Assembly (NCBI GenBank): GCA_965223165.1
Contig: CBDCVQ010000014.1
Span: 124,001-188,000, forward strand
Length of the DNA stretch: 64,000 bases
DNA from: JABDMH01 sp965223165
Lineage (GTDB): Bacteria > Bacteroidota > Bacteroidia > Chitinophagales > Saprospiraceae
Reading direction: 5' to 3'
The notes beneath the pieces are model-generated. The model searched no databases, was not told the origin of the DNA, and saw nothing but the letters and a program-made list of their open reading frames with translations. The translations under genes were made by a program, and so were the position numbers. This document shows positions 35,201-40,400 of this stretch, one piece after another (within the stretch, counting starts at the first letter, position 1; every line of letters begins with the position of its first letter).

Positions 35201-37225
35201 CTCGCAGGGGCTATCCGAGCGGCTGTCTATATATTGCACTTCCTCGATTCCACAATTATCAAAGGCATCGGAGGAGGCATCTAACGCCTCGAATGTAGCC
35301 TCTGTAATAGTGACCGAGCTGGTGCTAAAGGCTAGGCCTGAAATTGACAGCACATCAGCCGTGCTACAGCCTTCTCCTGTGACATTCGCAGGGCAGCTGA
35401 TGGTCGGGTCACTAACATCATTAATCGTGAAGGACTGAAAGAAATTAGTCACGTTGCCGCAAGCATCCGTAAGCTCGTAGGCCCTGACAATGGTCAGGTT
35501 GCAGGGATCCCCGCTGGGAGTGTCACCCAGATGCACAAAGCTGACCGATCCGCAGTCCTCAATGACGGTAATATTGGTTTCTGGTGAGGGTATTGATCCC
35601 ACACATTCAAAAGACATATCATCCAGATCCGGATCGTTGACCACGGGCGGAGTCATATCGGTGATCGTATAGGTAGCAGAGATGGTCGACTGTTGGCAGC
35701 CGTCATCTACGGTGTAAGTCACCGTGATCACCCCAGCTGTGGTACCGGCACCGCAAGTAGGATCGGGCGTATAGTTGCCGAGATTGAAGTCACTGGTGAC
35801 CGTCCATGGACAATCATCGCTTACACAACCTGTGCTATTTTGTAATGTGGTCAGATTCGCATTATGCCAGGCGGTAATGTTGGCTTCGTTTTGCGCAGTA
35901 CCTCCACATTCAACGGTCGGCTCGGGCAAGGTGCATCCGCTAAGATCGGGTGCAGTTGCATCGCCCGGGATCGTGATTACCACCGTGCTGTCACAGTTAT
36001 CAGACGAGGTCACGACCAGTGTGATTGTCTTATCCCCACAGGTGTTGTAGGTCACGGTCTCGGTACGTCCGTCTGTGCCCGATGCATTGGCCCCGCTGCC
36101 AAAATCCCAGTCGTAGGTCGCACCACTGACAAAGGGGGTCGAAAAGGTGTACTGCACTCCTACACAGATGAGACTGGGTCCTGTGATATCTGCCGGAGGA
36201 TTTGCGAAGAGGTTGATGTCAAAGTTCACAACCGTATAGGCGCAACTGCCGTATCCTAACAGGTCCAGGTCCACCACCCTCACCGATTTGCTTCCGGGTG
36301 TAGCATATGTGCACATTTGAGACGCACTCTGTGCACACACAATGCTGCCGGTAGCGCTGGGGCCATCGAAGAAGGTGTATTCATAGTTGCCCGTGCCAAT
36401 GGGTGTGACGTCCACGGTGTAGGGTTTGTCTGGACAAAAAGTATAGTCCGGAATGCTGGCTTCCGGAGGTGACAATACGGCCAGCTTCACTTCGGTACAA
36501 ACGGGGGCGAAAATCCCACCACAGTTGGAGCTGACATCTGCGCACACCTCATAGATTAGCGTATCCGGCAGCGTAGGATCGTTCGGAACGGAGACGTTTG
36601 TTGAAGAGCATCCACTGCTACAACTCAAAAAGGCATCATAGGCAGGGTCTTGTGTGGAACTCCAAGTTATGCTGGGCTCATAGTAGACGCCAGTCACCGA
36701 TAAGGTGGCATCACAGCCTTCCACCGTAACCTCAGGGGCTCCTTGCGCAAACCCCGCTATGGATGTCACGGAGTAGACATTGGGGTTATTGCCGGGCTCG
36801 CAAAAAGTAATGAAGATAGGAGCGCCCGTGTTGTTGATGCAAATGACGTCACCAACGTCCTGCACACCTCCACAATCGATATCGTACTCTATGTTACTGG
36901 GGATGGCGCCTGCCGTAATGTCAAAGATAATCCCAACGGCATCCGGGTGTAGTAACAGCATAAACTCAATGCAGCGGTCATTGAGGTCCACTTGAGGGTT
37001 ACCGCAACAAGTGTCATACTTGGTACCTCTCGAGATGCTACACGAACTCCATGTCGCGGAAGGATCCGAGGTTAGGTCAACCAGCAGACTGGGCACCTGG
37101 CTGTTACAGTGGGTGACAGTTGGGTTGTATACGCATTGTGCTGCTGCCTCACCCCAATAAAAGGAGAGAACCAGCAAGCAAATAACGACCTGTACGTATG
37201 AGAATGACGGTAAACGTCGATCCAT
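14213..37225 (-). CDS. Giant T9SS cargo, N-terminal 7670 codons (same gene as 6178-13233)
   Basis: Starts at ATG 37225 with a signal peptide (MDRRLPSFSY, hydrophobic core, cut near AAA|QC). Residues to about 560 form a Cys-rich N-terminal region with a PKD-like segment, homologous to that of the gene at 5757. Several diverged HYR-like domains follow to about 960. Then come 30 near-identical 85-residue repeats (TITCFADTTVTCYEDIQ, VSCDLTWNV, ITDQCGRTD; six Cys each) to about 3600, interrupted once after copy 16 by a diverged unit (CPTGGTVPCYDD). Next are 16 repeats of 81 residues (CPADVLIDCHGSTD, ATDNCGP, TWTAVDECGN) to about 5130, and an Ig-like domain at about 5220-5310. The rest is 51-residue repeats. 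The frame ends artificially at LPTTSETTRQRSV through a one-base loss. Joined to 6178-13233 it gives over 10,000 residues, about 1 MDa. Probably a cell-surface rod or adhesin; its ligand is unknown. Confidence 0.88.
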   Translation of the reverse strand: MDRRLPSFSYVQVVICLLVLSFYWGEAAAQCVYNPTVTHCNSQVPSLLVDLTSDPSATWSSCSISRGTKYDTCCGNPQVDLNDRCIEFMLLLHPDAVGIIFDITAGAIPSNIEYDIDCGGVQDVGDVICINNTGAPIFITFCEPGNNPNVYSVTSIAGFAQGAPEVTVEGCDATLSVTGVYYEPSITWSSTQDPAYDAFLSCSSGCSSTNVSVPNDPTLPDTLIYEVCADVSSNCGGIFAPVCTEVKLAVLSPPEASIPDYTFCPDKPYTVDVTPIGTGNYEYTFFDGPSATGSIVCAQSASQMCTYATPGSKSVRVVDLDLLGYGSCAYTVVNFDINLFANPPADITGPSLICVGVQYTFSTPFVSGATYDWDFGSGANASGTDGRTETVTYNTCGDKTITLVVTSSDNCDSTVVITIPGDATAPDLSGCTLPEPTVECGGTAQNEANITAWHNANLTTLQNSTGCVSDDCPWTVTSDFNLGNYTPDPTCGAGTTAGVITVTYTVDDGCQQSTISATYTITDMTPPVVNDPDLDDMSFECVGSIPSPETNITVIEDCGSVSFVHLGDTPSGDPCNLTIVRAYELTDACGNVTNFFQSFTINDVSDPTISCPANVTGEGCSTADVLSISGLAFSTSSVTITEATFEALDASSDAFDNCGIEEVQYIDSRSDSPCEIAITRTFTVIDSCGNTATCQQIITVENTQAPTITNCPNDMTVTCYSDLVNQISQDSAQLVNGGVTTGCGIPYTISVSPMPSFDNCPAAYTITYTVLDSCGRSTSCSVEYDIVNAGPSIGYCPAGGVVACYSDLVSVVTVDSFLIASSITTSCGMSFSFTRSALPAYDNCPGTYTITYEVTDSCGRTANCAVTYSVSNSGPLINACPANTTINCYSDFVAQVTADSLALAAGGVTTACGMSYVVTRSALPAIDDCPGAYVITWTATDSCGRMDQCNTTYTISNNAPTITCLADTTVTCYEAIQAIVDANVLSHNGGTNVAVSCDLAWNVAAVVAPKIDNCTPSYKVDYTITDQCGRTDVCTQTLTIDNPAPTITCFADTTVTCYEDIQAIVDANVLSHNGGTNVTVSCDLTWNVVALVTPKIDNCTPTYTVDYTITDQCGRTDQCTQTFTIDNADPTITCFADTTVTCYEDIQAIVDANVTSHNGGSNVTVSCDLTWNVVAVVEPKIDNCTPTYTVDYTITDQCGRTDQCTQTFTIDNADPTITCFADTTVTCYEDIQAIVDANVLSHNGGSNVTVSCDLTWNVVAVVAPKIDNCTPSYTVDYTITDQCGRTDQCTQTFTIDNPAPTITCFADTTVTCYEAIQAIVDANVLSHNGGTNVAVSCDLTWNVAAVVAPKIDNCTPSYTVDYTITDQCGRTDQCTQTFTIDNADPTITCFADTTVTCYEDIQAIVDANVISHNSGTNVTVNCDLTWNVVGVVAPKVDNCTPTYKVDYTITDQCGRTDQCTQTFTIDNADPTITCFADTTVTCYEDIQAIVDANVLSHNGGSNVTVSCDLTWNVVAVVAPKIDNCTPTYTVDYTITDQCGRTDVCTQTFAIDNADPTITCFADTTVTCYEDIQAIVDANVLSHNGGSNVTVSCDLTWNVVAVVAPKIDNCTPSYTVDYTITDQCGRTDVCIQTFTIDNPAPTITCFADTTVTCYEDIQAIVDANVLSHNGGSNVTVSCDLTWNVVAVVAPKIDNCTPTYTVDYTITDQCGRTDVCTQTFTIDNPAPTITCFADTTVTCYEDIQAIVDANVISHNGGSNVTVSCDLTWNVVAVVAPKIDNCTPTYTVDYAITDQCGRTDVCTQTFTIDNPAPTITCFADTTVTCYEDIQAIVDANVISHNGGSNVTVSCDLTWNVVAVVAPKIDNCTPTYTVDYTITDQCGRTDQCTQTFTIDNADPTITCFADTTVTCYEDIQAIVDANVLSHNGGSNVTVSCDLTWNVVAVLTPKIDNCTPTYTVDYTITDQCGRTDQCTQTFTIDNADPTITCFADTTVTCYEDIQAIVDANVLSHNSGTNVTVSCDLTWNVVAVVAPKIDNCTPSYTVDYTITDQCGRTDQCTQTFTIDNADPTITCFADTTVTCYEDIQAIVDANVISHNGGSNVTVSCDLTWNVAAVLAPKIDNCTPTYTVDYTITDQCGRTDVCTQTFTIDNADPTITCFADTTVTCYEDIQAIVDANVTGHNGGSNVTVSCDLTWNVVAAVAPKIDNCTPTYTVDYTITDQCGRTDQCTQTFTIDNADPTITCFADTTVTCYEDIQAIVDANVISHNGGSNVIVSCDLTWNVVAVVAPKIDNCTPTYSVDYTITDQCGRTDQCTQTFTIDNPGPSITCPTGGTVPCYDDLVAIISLDSAILTVSGVTVACDLSYSISVSPLPPRDDCPHMVTITYTVLDQCGRMNSCDVDYMIDNPAPTITCFADTTVTCYEDIQAIVDANVLSHNGGSNVTVSCDLTWNVVAVVAPKIDNCTPTYTVDYTITDQCGRTDVCTQTFTIDNADPTITCFADTTVTCYEDIQAIVDANVLSHNGGSNVTVSCDLTWNVVAVVAPKIDNCTPTYTVDYTITDQCGRTDVCTQTFTIDNADPTITCFADTTVTCYEDIQAIVDANVLSYNGGSNVTVSCDLTWNVVAVVAPKIDNCTPTYTVDYTITDQCGRTDQCTQTFAIDNADPTITCFADTTVTCYEDIQAIVDANVLSHNAGTNVTVSCDLTWNVVAVVAPKIDNCTPSYTVDYTITDQCGRTDQCIQTFTIDNAAPTITCFADTTVTCYEDIQAIVDANVLSHNAGTNVTVSCDLTWNVVAVVAPKIDNCTPTYTVDYTITDQCGRTDQCTQTFAIDNADPTITCFADTTVTCYEDIQAIVDANVLSHIGGSNVTVSCDLTWNVVAVVAPKIDNCTPTYTVDYTITDQCGRTDQCTQTFTIDNAAPTITCFADTTVTCYEDIQAIVDANVISHNSGSNVIVSCDLTWNVVAVVAPKIDNCTPTYTVDYTITDQCGRTDVCTQTFTIDNPAPTITCFADTTVTCYEDIQAIVDANVISHNSGSNVTVSCDLTWNVVAVLAPKIDNCTPSYTVDYTITDQCGRADVCTQTFTIDNPAPTITCFADTTVTCYEDIQAIVDANVLSHNAGTNVTVSCDLTWNVVAVVAPKIDNCTPTYTVDYTITDQCGRTDQCTQTFTIDNAAPTITCFADTTVTCYEDIQAIVDANVLSHNGGSDATVSCDLTWNVVAVVAPKIDNCTPSYTVDYTITDQCGRTDECTQTFTIDNPAPTITCFADTTVTCYEDIQAIVDANVLSHNAGTNVTVSCDLTWNVVAAVTPKIDNCTPTYTVDYTITDQCGRTDACTQTFTIDNPAPTITCFADTTVTCYEDIQAIVDANVLSHNGGSNVTVSCDLTWNVVAVVASRIDNCTPTYTVDYTITDQCGRTDQCTQTFTIDNAVPTITCFADTTVTCYEDIQAIVDANVVSHNAGTNVAVSCDLTWNVVAVVAPKIDNCTPTYTVDYTITDQCGRTDQCTQTFTIDNAVPTITCFADTTVTCYEDIQAIVDANVLSHNGGTNVAVSCDLTWNVVAVVAPKIDNCTPTYTVDYTITDQCGRTDVCIQTFTIDNGGPAIACPSGGVVSCYQDLISIVAIDSAIIRATGITVSCDLSFDVAVSSLPAPTDCPQTVTVTYIVMDQCGRADSCAVDYQIDNAGPTITCPADIAVDCHNSTDTTVTGSATATASCLLAVAVSFVDNIVSTGCSGNYSIERLWIAQDDCGRADSCLQIITVQDTTLPVIVCPADVLIDCHGSTDTTATGVATASDNCGPAPAISYLDNVIPTGCGGNYVIERTWTAIDECGNVTNCLQTITVQDTSLPVITCPADVLIDCHGSTDTTATGVATATDNCGPLPAISYLDNILPAGCGGNYVIERTWTAVDECGNSSTCLQTITVQDTSLPVITCPADVLIDCHGSTDTTATGVATATDNCGPTPVISYLDNVIATGCGGNYVIERTWTAVDECGNSSNCLQTITVQDTSLPVITCPADVLIDCHGSTDTTATGVATATDNCGPVPTISFADNLLPTGCGGNYVIERTWTAVDECGNSSTCLQTITVQDTSLPVITCPADVLIDCHGSTDTTATGVATATDNCGPAPAISYIDNQIPTGCGGNYVIERTWTAVDECGNSSSCLQTITVQDTSLPVITCPSDVLIDCHGSTDTTATGVATATDNCGPAPSVSFLDNVIPMGCGGNYVIERTWTAVDECGNSSSCLQTITVQDTSLPVIICPADVLIDCHGSTDTTATGVATATDNCGPTPAISYIDNQIPTGCGGNYVIERTWTAVDECGNSSSCLQTITVQDTSLPVITCPADVLIDCHGSTDTTATGVATATDNCGPEPTISFADNVIATGCGGNYVIERTWTAVDECGNSSTCLQTITVQDTSLPVITCPADVLIDCHGSTDTTATGVATATDNCGPTPTISFLDNTIATGCGGNYVIERTWTAVDECGNSSSCLQTITVQDTSLPVITCPADVLIDCHGSTDTTATGVATATDNCGPVPTVSFLDNVIPTGCGGNYVIERTWTAVDECGNSSTCLQTITVQDTSLPVITCPADVLIDCHGSTDTTATGVATATDNCGPAPVISYVDNQITTGCGGNYVIERTWTAVDECGNSSSCLQTITVQDTSLPVITCPADVLIDCHGSTDTTATGVATATDNCGPAPAISYIDNQVPTGCGGNYVIERTWTAVDECGNSSSCLQTITVQDTSLPVITCPTDVLIDCHGSTDTTTTGVATATDNCGPVPTVSFLDNVIPMGCGGNYVIERTWTAVDECGNSSTCLQTITVQDTSLPVITCPADVLIDCHGSTDTTATGVATATDNCGPAPVISYVDNQITTGCGGNYVIERTWTAMDECGNSSTCLQTITVQDTSLPVITCPADVLIDCHGSTDTTATGVATATDNCGPAPVISYVDNQITTGCGGNYVIERTWTAVDECGNSSTCLQTITVQDTSLPVITCPADVLIDCHGSTDTTATGVATATDNCGPEPTISFVDNVISTACGGNYVIERTWTAVDECGNSSTCLQTITVQDTSLPVIICPADATVNCDESADTSLVGVATATDNCGPDPVITFVDDTIPGPCGGSYQINRTWTAMDECLNSSSCIQVITVQDTVLPIISNVPNDTTVSCLSVPSPPVTGLDIVGTDNCGSLSVSFTEDTLAGICENSYILVRTWTAVDNCGNTRQESQTITVESCAPMVTASVAPNPACQGDDVTFNATVVGNYANPVYRWQMLFSGSWVDIPGADMVPFILTDVDLSDAGSYRLVVADQIVNLANSACNATSDTLQLVVNPPTTGVLDIEICDGETYDFNGTPVSLAGSYVDTLVAATGCDSILTLNLSVLAVLQTDLTDTICDHLLPYAFTGGQVPAAGFYTDTLQSQTGCDSIVTLTLTVFPTQYETIADTICEGQVYDFHGSPLIAAGTYVDTVTSSQGCDSVVTLELIVNPVTFETVNQEICQGEIFMFNGTALDSSGTYSATLTNVWNCDSVVTLNLTVHPAYAQTMDVQICDGTMYDFHGLMLSDSGTYVDTLPTIHGCDSVITLNLAVLDILETYLSDSICAGESYDFNGQILTATGTAVDTLVSSIGCDSIVTMDLTVLPVQAETIAEEICADEIYDFHGQSLNASGTYVDTVVGSNGCDSIVTLNLLVHPLASTTLDAEICEGSVYDFHGNLVDTTGSYVDTLSTIHGCDSVVTLNLTVHPAYAQTMDVQICDGTLYDFHGLMLSDSGTYVDTLPTIHGCDSVITLNLAVLDILETYLSDSICAGESYDFNGQILTATGTAVDTLVSSIGCDSIVTMDLTVLPVQAETIDEEICADEIYDFHGQSLNASGTYVDTVVGSNGCDSIVTLNLLVHPLASTTLDAEICEGSVYDFHGNLVDTTGSYVDTLSTIHGCDSVVTLNLTVHPAYAQTVDVQICEGTLYDFHGLMLSDSGTYVDTLPTILGCDSVITLNLAVLDILETYLSDSICAGESYDFNGQTLTATGTAVDTLVSSIGCDSIVTMDLTVLPVQAETIDEEICADEIYDFHGQSLNASGTYVDTVVGSNGCDSIVTLNLVVHPLASTTLDAEICEGSVYDFHGNLVDTTGSYVDTLSTIHGCDSVVTLNLTVHPAYTETITAQICDGTLYDFHGLMLSDSGTYVDTLPTIHGCDSVITLNLAVLDILETYLSDSICAGESYDFNGQILTATGTAVDTLVSSIGCDSIVTMDLTVLPVQAETIEEEICADEIYDFHGQSLNASGTYVDTVVGSNGCDSIVTLNLVVHPLASTTLDAEICEGSVYDFHGNLVDTTGSYVDTLSTIHGCDSVVTSNLTVHPAYAETITAQICDGTLYDFHGLMLSDSGTYVDTLPTIHGCDSVITLNLAVLDILETYLSDSICAGESYDFNGQILTATGTAVDTLVSSIGCDSIVTMDLTVLPVQAETIEEEICADEIYDFHGQSLNASGTYVDTVVGSNGCDSIVTLNLVVHPLASTTLDAEICEGSVYDFHGNLVDTTGSYVDTLSTIHGCDSVVTSNLTVHPAYAETITAQICDGTLYDFHGLMLSDSGTYVDTLPTIHGCDSVITLNLEVLEILETFLSDSICAGESYDFNGQMLTATGTAVDTLVSSIGCDSIVTMDLTVLPVQAETIDEEICADEIYDFHGQSLNASGTYVDTVVGSNGCDSIVTLNLLVHPLAYTTLDAEICEGSVYDFHGNLVDTTGSYVDTLSTIHGCDSVVTLNLTVHPAYAETITAQICDGTLYDFHGLMLSDSGTYVDTLPTIHGCDSVITLHLEVLEILETFLSDSICAGESYDFNGQILMATGTAVDTLVSSIGCDSIVTMDLTVLPVQAETIDEEICADEIYDFHGQSLNASGTYVDTVVGSNGCDSIVTLNLLVHPLASTTLDAEICEGSVYDFHGNLVDTTGSYVDTLSTIHGCDSVVTLNLTVHPAYAETITAQICDGTLYDFHGLMLSDSGTYVDTLPTIHGCDSVITLNLAVLDILETYLSDSICAGESYDFNGQMLTATGTAVDTLVSSIGCDSIVTMDLTVLPVQAETIDEEICADEIYDFHGQSLNASGTYVDTVVGSNGCDSIVTLNLVVHPLASTTLDAEICEGSVYDFHGNLVDTTGSYVDTLSTIHGCDSVVTLNLTVHPAYAQTMDVQICDGTLYDFHGLMLSDSGTYVDTLPTIHGCDSVITLHLEVLEILETFLSDSICAGESYDFNGQILMATGTAVDTLVSSIGCDSIVTMDLTVLPVQAETIDEEICADEIYDFHGQSLNASGTYVDTVVGSNGCDSIVTLNLLVHPLASTTLDEEICEGSVYDFHGNLVDTTGSYVDTLSTIHGCDSVVTLNLTVHPAYAETITAQICDGTLYDFHGLMLSDSGTYVDTLPTIHGCDSVITLNLEVLEILETFLSDSICAGESYDFNGQMLTATGTAVDTLVSSIGCDSIVTMDLTVLPTTSETISAEICVGESYDFHGQQLTTSGVYNATVVGSNGCDSVVTLQFTVHPTQSTFLSAEICEGSTYDFHGVALDSTGTYIDTLSTAHGCDSIVSLNLTVYPTYAETQVAQICEGSTHDFHGVALDSSGIYVDTLSTVNGCDSVVTLTLTVLDVLEETITDTICAGEVYDFNGVQVSTGGLYMDTTTSSIGCDSIVTLDLTVLPTTSETTRQRSV
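14870..20690 (-). repeat. Higher-order 612-bp tandem repeat, block A (about 9.5 copies)
   Basis: Identical landmarks recur at 15036, 15648, 16260, 16872, 17484, 18096, 18708, 19320, 19932 and 20544, exactly 612 bp apart. Each unit encodes four 51-residue repeats of distinct sub-types (EEICADEIYDFHG, AEICEGSVYDFHG, QICDGTLYDFHG, DSICAGESYDFNG). The sub-types alternate in fixed order, so amplification acted on the 612-bp unit rather than on the 153-bp unit. Confidence 0.93.
22065..25960 (-). repeat. 243-bp in-frame tandem repeat, 16 copies
   Basis: An 81-residue HYR-like unit (VITCPADVLIDCHGSTD, ATDNCGP, GCGGNYVIERTWTAVDECGN, CLQTITVQDTS) repeats 16 times, flanked by one diverged unit on each side. 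Variation is concentrated in one short window after DNCGP (ISYIDNQIPT, VSFLDNVIPM and ISFADNVIAT types), while the rest is almost invariant. Confidence 0.93.
26455..34350 (-). repeat. 255-bp in-frame tandem repeat, 16 + 14 copies
   Basis: An 85-residue unit with six cysteines repeats 16 times (34350 to about 30275) and, after one diverged unit of the same length (about 30275-30025), 14 more times (to about 26455). The spacing is exactly 255 bp throughout. Variable positions are few: VLSHNGGSNV versus VISHNSG or VLSHNAGTNV, DQCTQ versus DVCTQ, and NADP versus NPAP. Confidence 0.93.
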
Positions 37226-37280
37226 CCATGCATTTTTACGTGCTGGATCGAGTAACCAACGGTTTTTGTGTTATCCCATC

Positions 37281-37301
37281 GATGGCAAAATACATGCCAT
37301 C
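37281..37301. promoter_or_regulatory. Inverted repeat upstream of the giant gene
   Basis: GATGGCA and TGCCATC (7 bp each) are separated by 7 nt, 56 bp before the ATG at 37225 and inside the 220-bp gap after pyc. On the minus strand the spacer reads TGTATTT and overlaps a TATTTTG that resembles a -7 box. This could be an operator or a hairpin; there is no T-run. Confidence 0.35.
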
Positions 37302-37445
37302 CTTTGCCCTGGATTCGAAAGACCTTGGTGGCCTAGCAAGTGCCGATATATGTAAGTCCCTGACTGGCAGGCTTAGGCGAATCATGCCAGCTCTTGAAAG
37401 CTTTCGCAGATCAGGTCGAACTGGCCACTGCGTGTAGCTATTGCG

Positions 37446-40400
37446 CTACAAGCTTCCTTTTTCCGGATCGATCTCCAGCACCAAGTCATCCTGATCCACC
37501 AGCTCTTTTGCACCTATGTGAATCTTCTTGATATTGCCTGCCATCGGGGCTGCGATGGTGCTCTCCATCTTCATCGCCTCTATGATAAATAGGGGCTCAT
37601 CCTTGGCCACTTGCTGACCCTCTTTGACGAGAAGACTCGACAAGCTCCCTTGCAAGGGCGATCCGATATCTGTGACCTGCTCCGCCTTCTTGCGAGTCTT
37701 GACAGTCGTCACACCTGACCGGTCTATCACCGGTATGGCTCTGGACTGCCCGTTGAGCTTAAAATAGACCATTACCTCACCCGTAGGGTCCGGGGAAGAC
37801 GAGTAGACATATTTGATCAGTAGGTCCTTGCCCTCACCCAGGTTTACTAAAATCTCCTCGTTCTCCTTTAGACCAAAAAAGAAGGCGGGCGTCGGTAGGG
37901 TCCGTACCACTCCGTATTGCTCGTAGTGCTGCTGGTATTTCTTAAACACCTCCGGGTACAATTGTGAAGACAAGAAGTCATCATAATTGACATAGGGACC
38001 AAACTCCTGCTGAAATTGCTCAAACTCGGCGGACAAATCTATCGCCTGCAGATGCTCATTGGGACGATCGGTAAAGGGCTGCTCATCGCCCAACACTTTG
38101 CGCTGCAGCACCTCCGGAAATCCCCCAACGGGTTGGCCTAACTCCCCGCGGAACAATGCTTTGACACTATCTGGAAAGGAAAGCTGTCCAGCCTGCTCTG
38201 CCACGTCCTCGCGACTAAGGTTGTTAGACGTCATAAACATGGCCAGATCGCCAACCACTTTCGACGAAGGGGTGACCTTGACAATATCACCCAGGAGTGC
38301 ATTGGCATGCTTGTAATTCTCCTTGATTTTTTCGAACCGATCTTCCAGACCAAGGCCCCGGGCCTGGGGTCGCAAGTTGGAATACTGGCCGCCGGGAATC
38401 TCGTGATCGTAAACAGTGGCAGTCCCAGCTCTCAATTCTGTTTCAAAAGGATAGTAGTACTCTCGCACGGCCTCCCAGTAATCCGCATGATCATTCAGGG
38501 CCTGTAAATCGATCCCACGCTCGCGATCGTGTCCGGCCAGCATGGCAACCACCGAGTTAAAATTGGGTTGAGACGTCAATCCGGACATCGAACTGACAGC
38601 CACATCGACAATGTCAACCCCCGCATCGATGGCCTTGAGGTAGGTGGCAGCCTGGATAGACGAAGTATCATGTGTGTGCAGGTGGATAGGGATGGACACC
38701 GTATTCTTCAGTCCATCAATCAGCTGCGTGGCTGCCAAAGGTTTCAGCAGGCCGGCCATGTCCTTGATGGCCAAAATGTGAGCACCGGCATCTTCCAACT
38801 TGCGAGCAAGCTCGAGATAGTATTTCAGGTTGTATTTAGTCCGTGAGGGATCTGAGACGTCGCCTGTGTAACAGATGCAGGCTTCCGCCAAAGCATCTGT
38901 CTTCTCCCGCACCACTCGAATGCTCTTTTCCAGATTGAGTGGCCAATTGAGGGAGTCGAAGATGCGAAAGAGATCAATCCCATTTTCCCAGGCCCGGATG
39001 ATAAATGACTCGATCAGATTGTCCGGATAAGCCTTGTAGCCGACCCCGTTGGAGCCCCTAAGCAACATCTGAAAAAGCACATTGGGAATGGCTTTCCGCA
39101 ACAGCTGCAGTCGGGTCCAGGGATCTTCCTTGAGAAATCGCAGGGCCACGTCGAAGGTCGCGCCTCCCCACACCTCCATGGAAAAGACATCACCGCCCAA
39201 GGCCTGCGCATAGTGTCTCGCCGGCTTTAGGAGGTCTATGGTGCGCATCCGGGTAGCCAGCAGCGACTGGTGAGCATCCCGGTAGGTCGTGTCAGTGAAT
39301 TGGATCGCCTTCTCCTGGCTTAGCCAGGCCACAAATCGGTCCGGACCCAGGGATCGCAGGCGATCTCTGGTCCCCGGGGGAAGTTGCCCGTTCTCGTTGG
39401 GCTCCGGTACGGGGGGTACCCGAAACTTCTTGTCGTGTTGCTTGACCTTGACGTCGGAGTTGCCATTGACGATGACCTCCGCCAAATAGCGAAGGATCTT
39501 GGTTCCCCGGTCCCGACGGCGTACAGGCACCACCAGCTCCGGATGGTCCTGGATGAAGTTGACCGTCGCCTTGCCTTCCTGAAAGGTCTTGTTCTCCAGC
39601 AAATTCATGAGGAAGCCCAGATTGGACTTAACCCCTCGAATCCTAAATTCGGACAAGGCGCGATATAGCCTCTCTCCTGCCCCCTTGTGCGTACGCCCCC
39701 AAGCCGTCACCTTGACCAACATGCTGTCAAAAAACGGAGAGATGGATGACCCGGGATAAGCACTTCCCGCATCCAGTCGGATCCCAAAGCCACTGGCACT
39801 ACGGTAGGCGATTAAGGTCCCATAGTCCGGCCTAAATCCATTTTCAGGGTCTTCGGTGGTGATCCGACATTGGATGGCATGACCACGGATCTTTATGTCT
39901 TCTTGCTTTCGGATAAATATGGTGGGATGAGAAAGTTCGTATCCCATCGAAATCAGGATCTGCGACCGTACCAAGTCAATGCCCGTGATCTCTTCGGTAA
40001 TCGTGTGCTCCACCTGGATCCTTGGATTGACCTCGATAAAAAACACCTCCTCATCTTGGTCTACCAAAAACTCCACGGTGCCAGCATTCTGGTACCCTAC
40101 GTGCTGCCCGATCTTTAGGGCATAGTCATAGAGCGATGCCTTGGTCTCCGCCTTCAAAGTAGTATTGGGAGCGATCTCCACCACCTTCTGGAAACGCCGC
40201 TGGACACTACAATCCCTGTCAAACAAATGCACGAGGTTGCCGTACTTATCTCCCAGCAACTGAATCTCGATATGCTTGGGATTCTCGATGTACTTTTCGA
40301 GAAAGACACTGTCGTCACCAAACGCAGTCAATGCTTCGCCACGCGCCTCGTCGTAGGCCTCGAGCAAGGAAGCCGCATCCCTGACCACACGCATGCCTCG

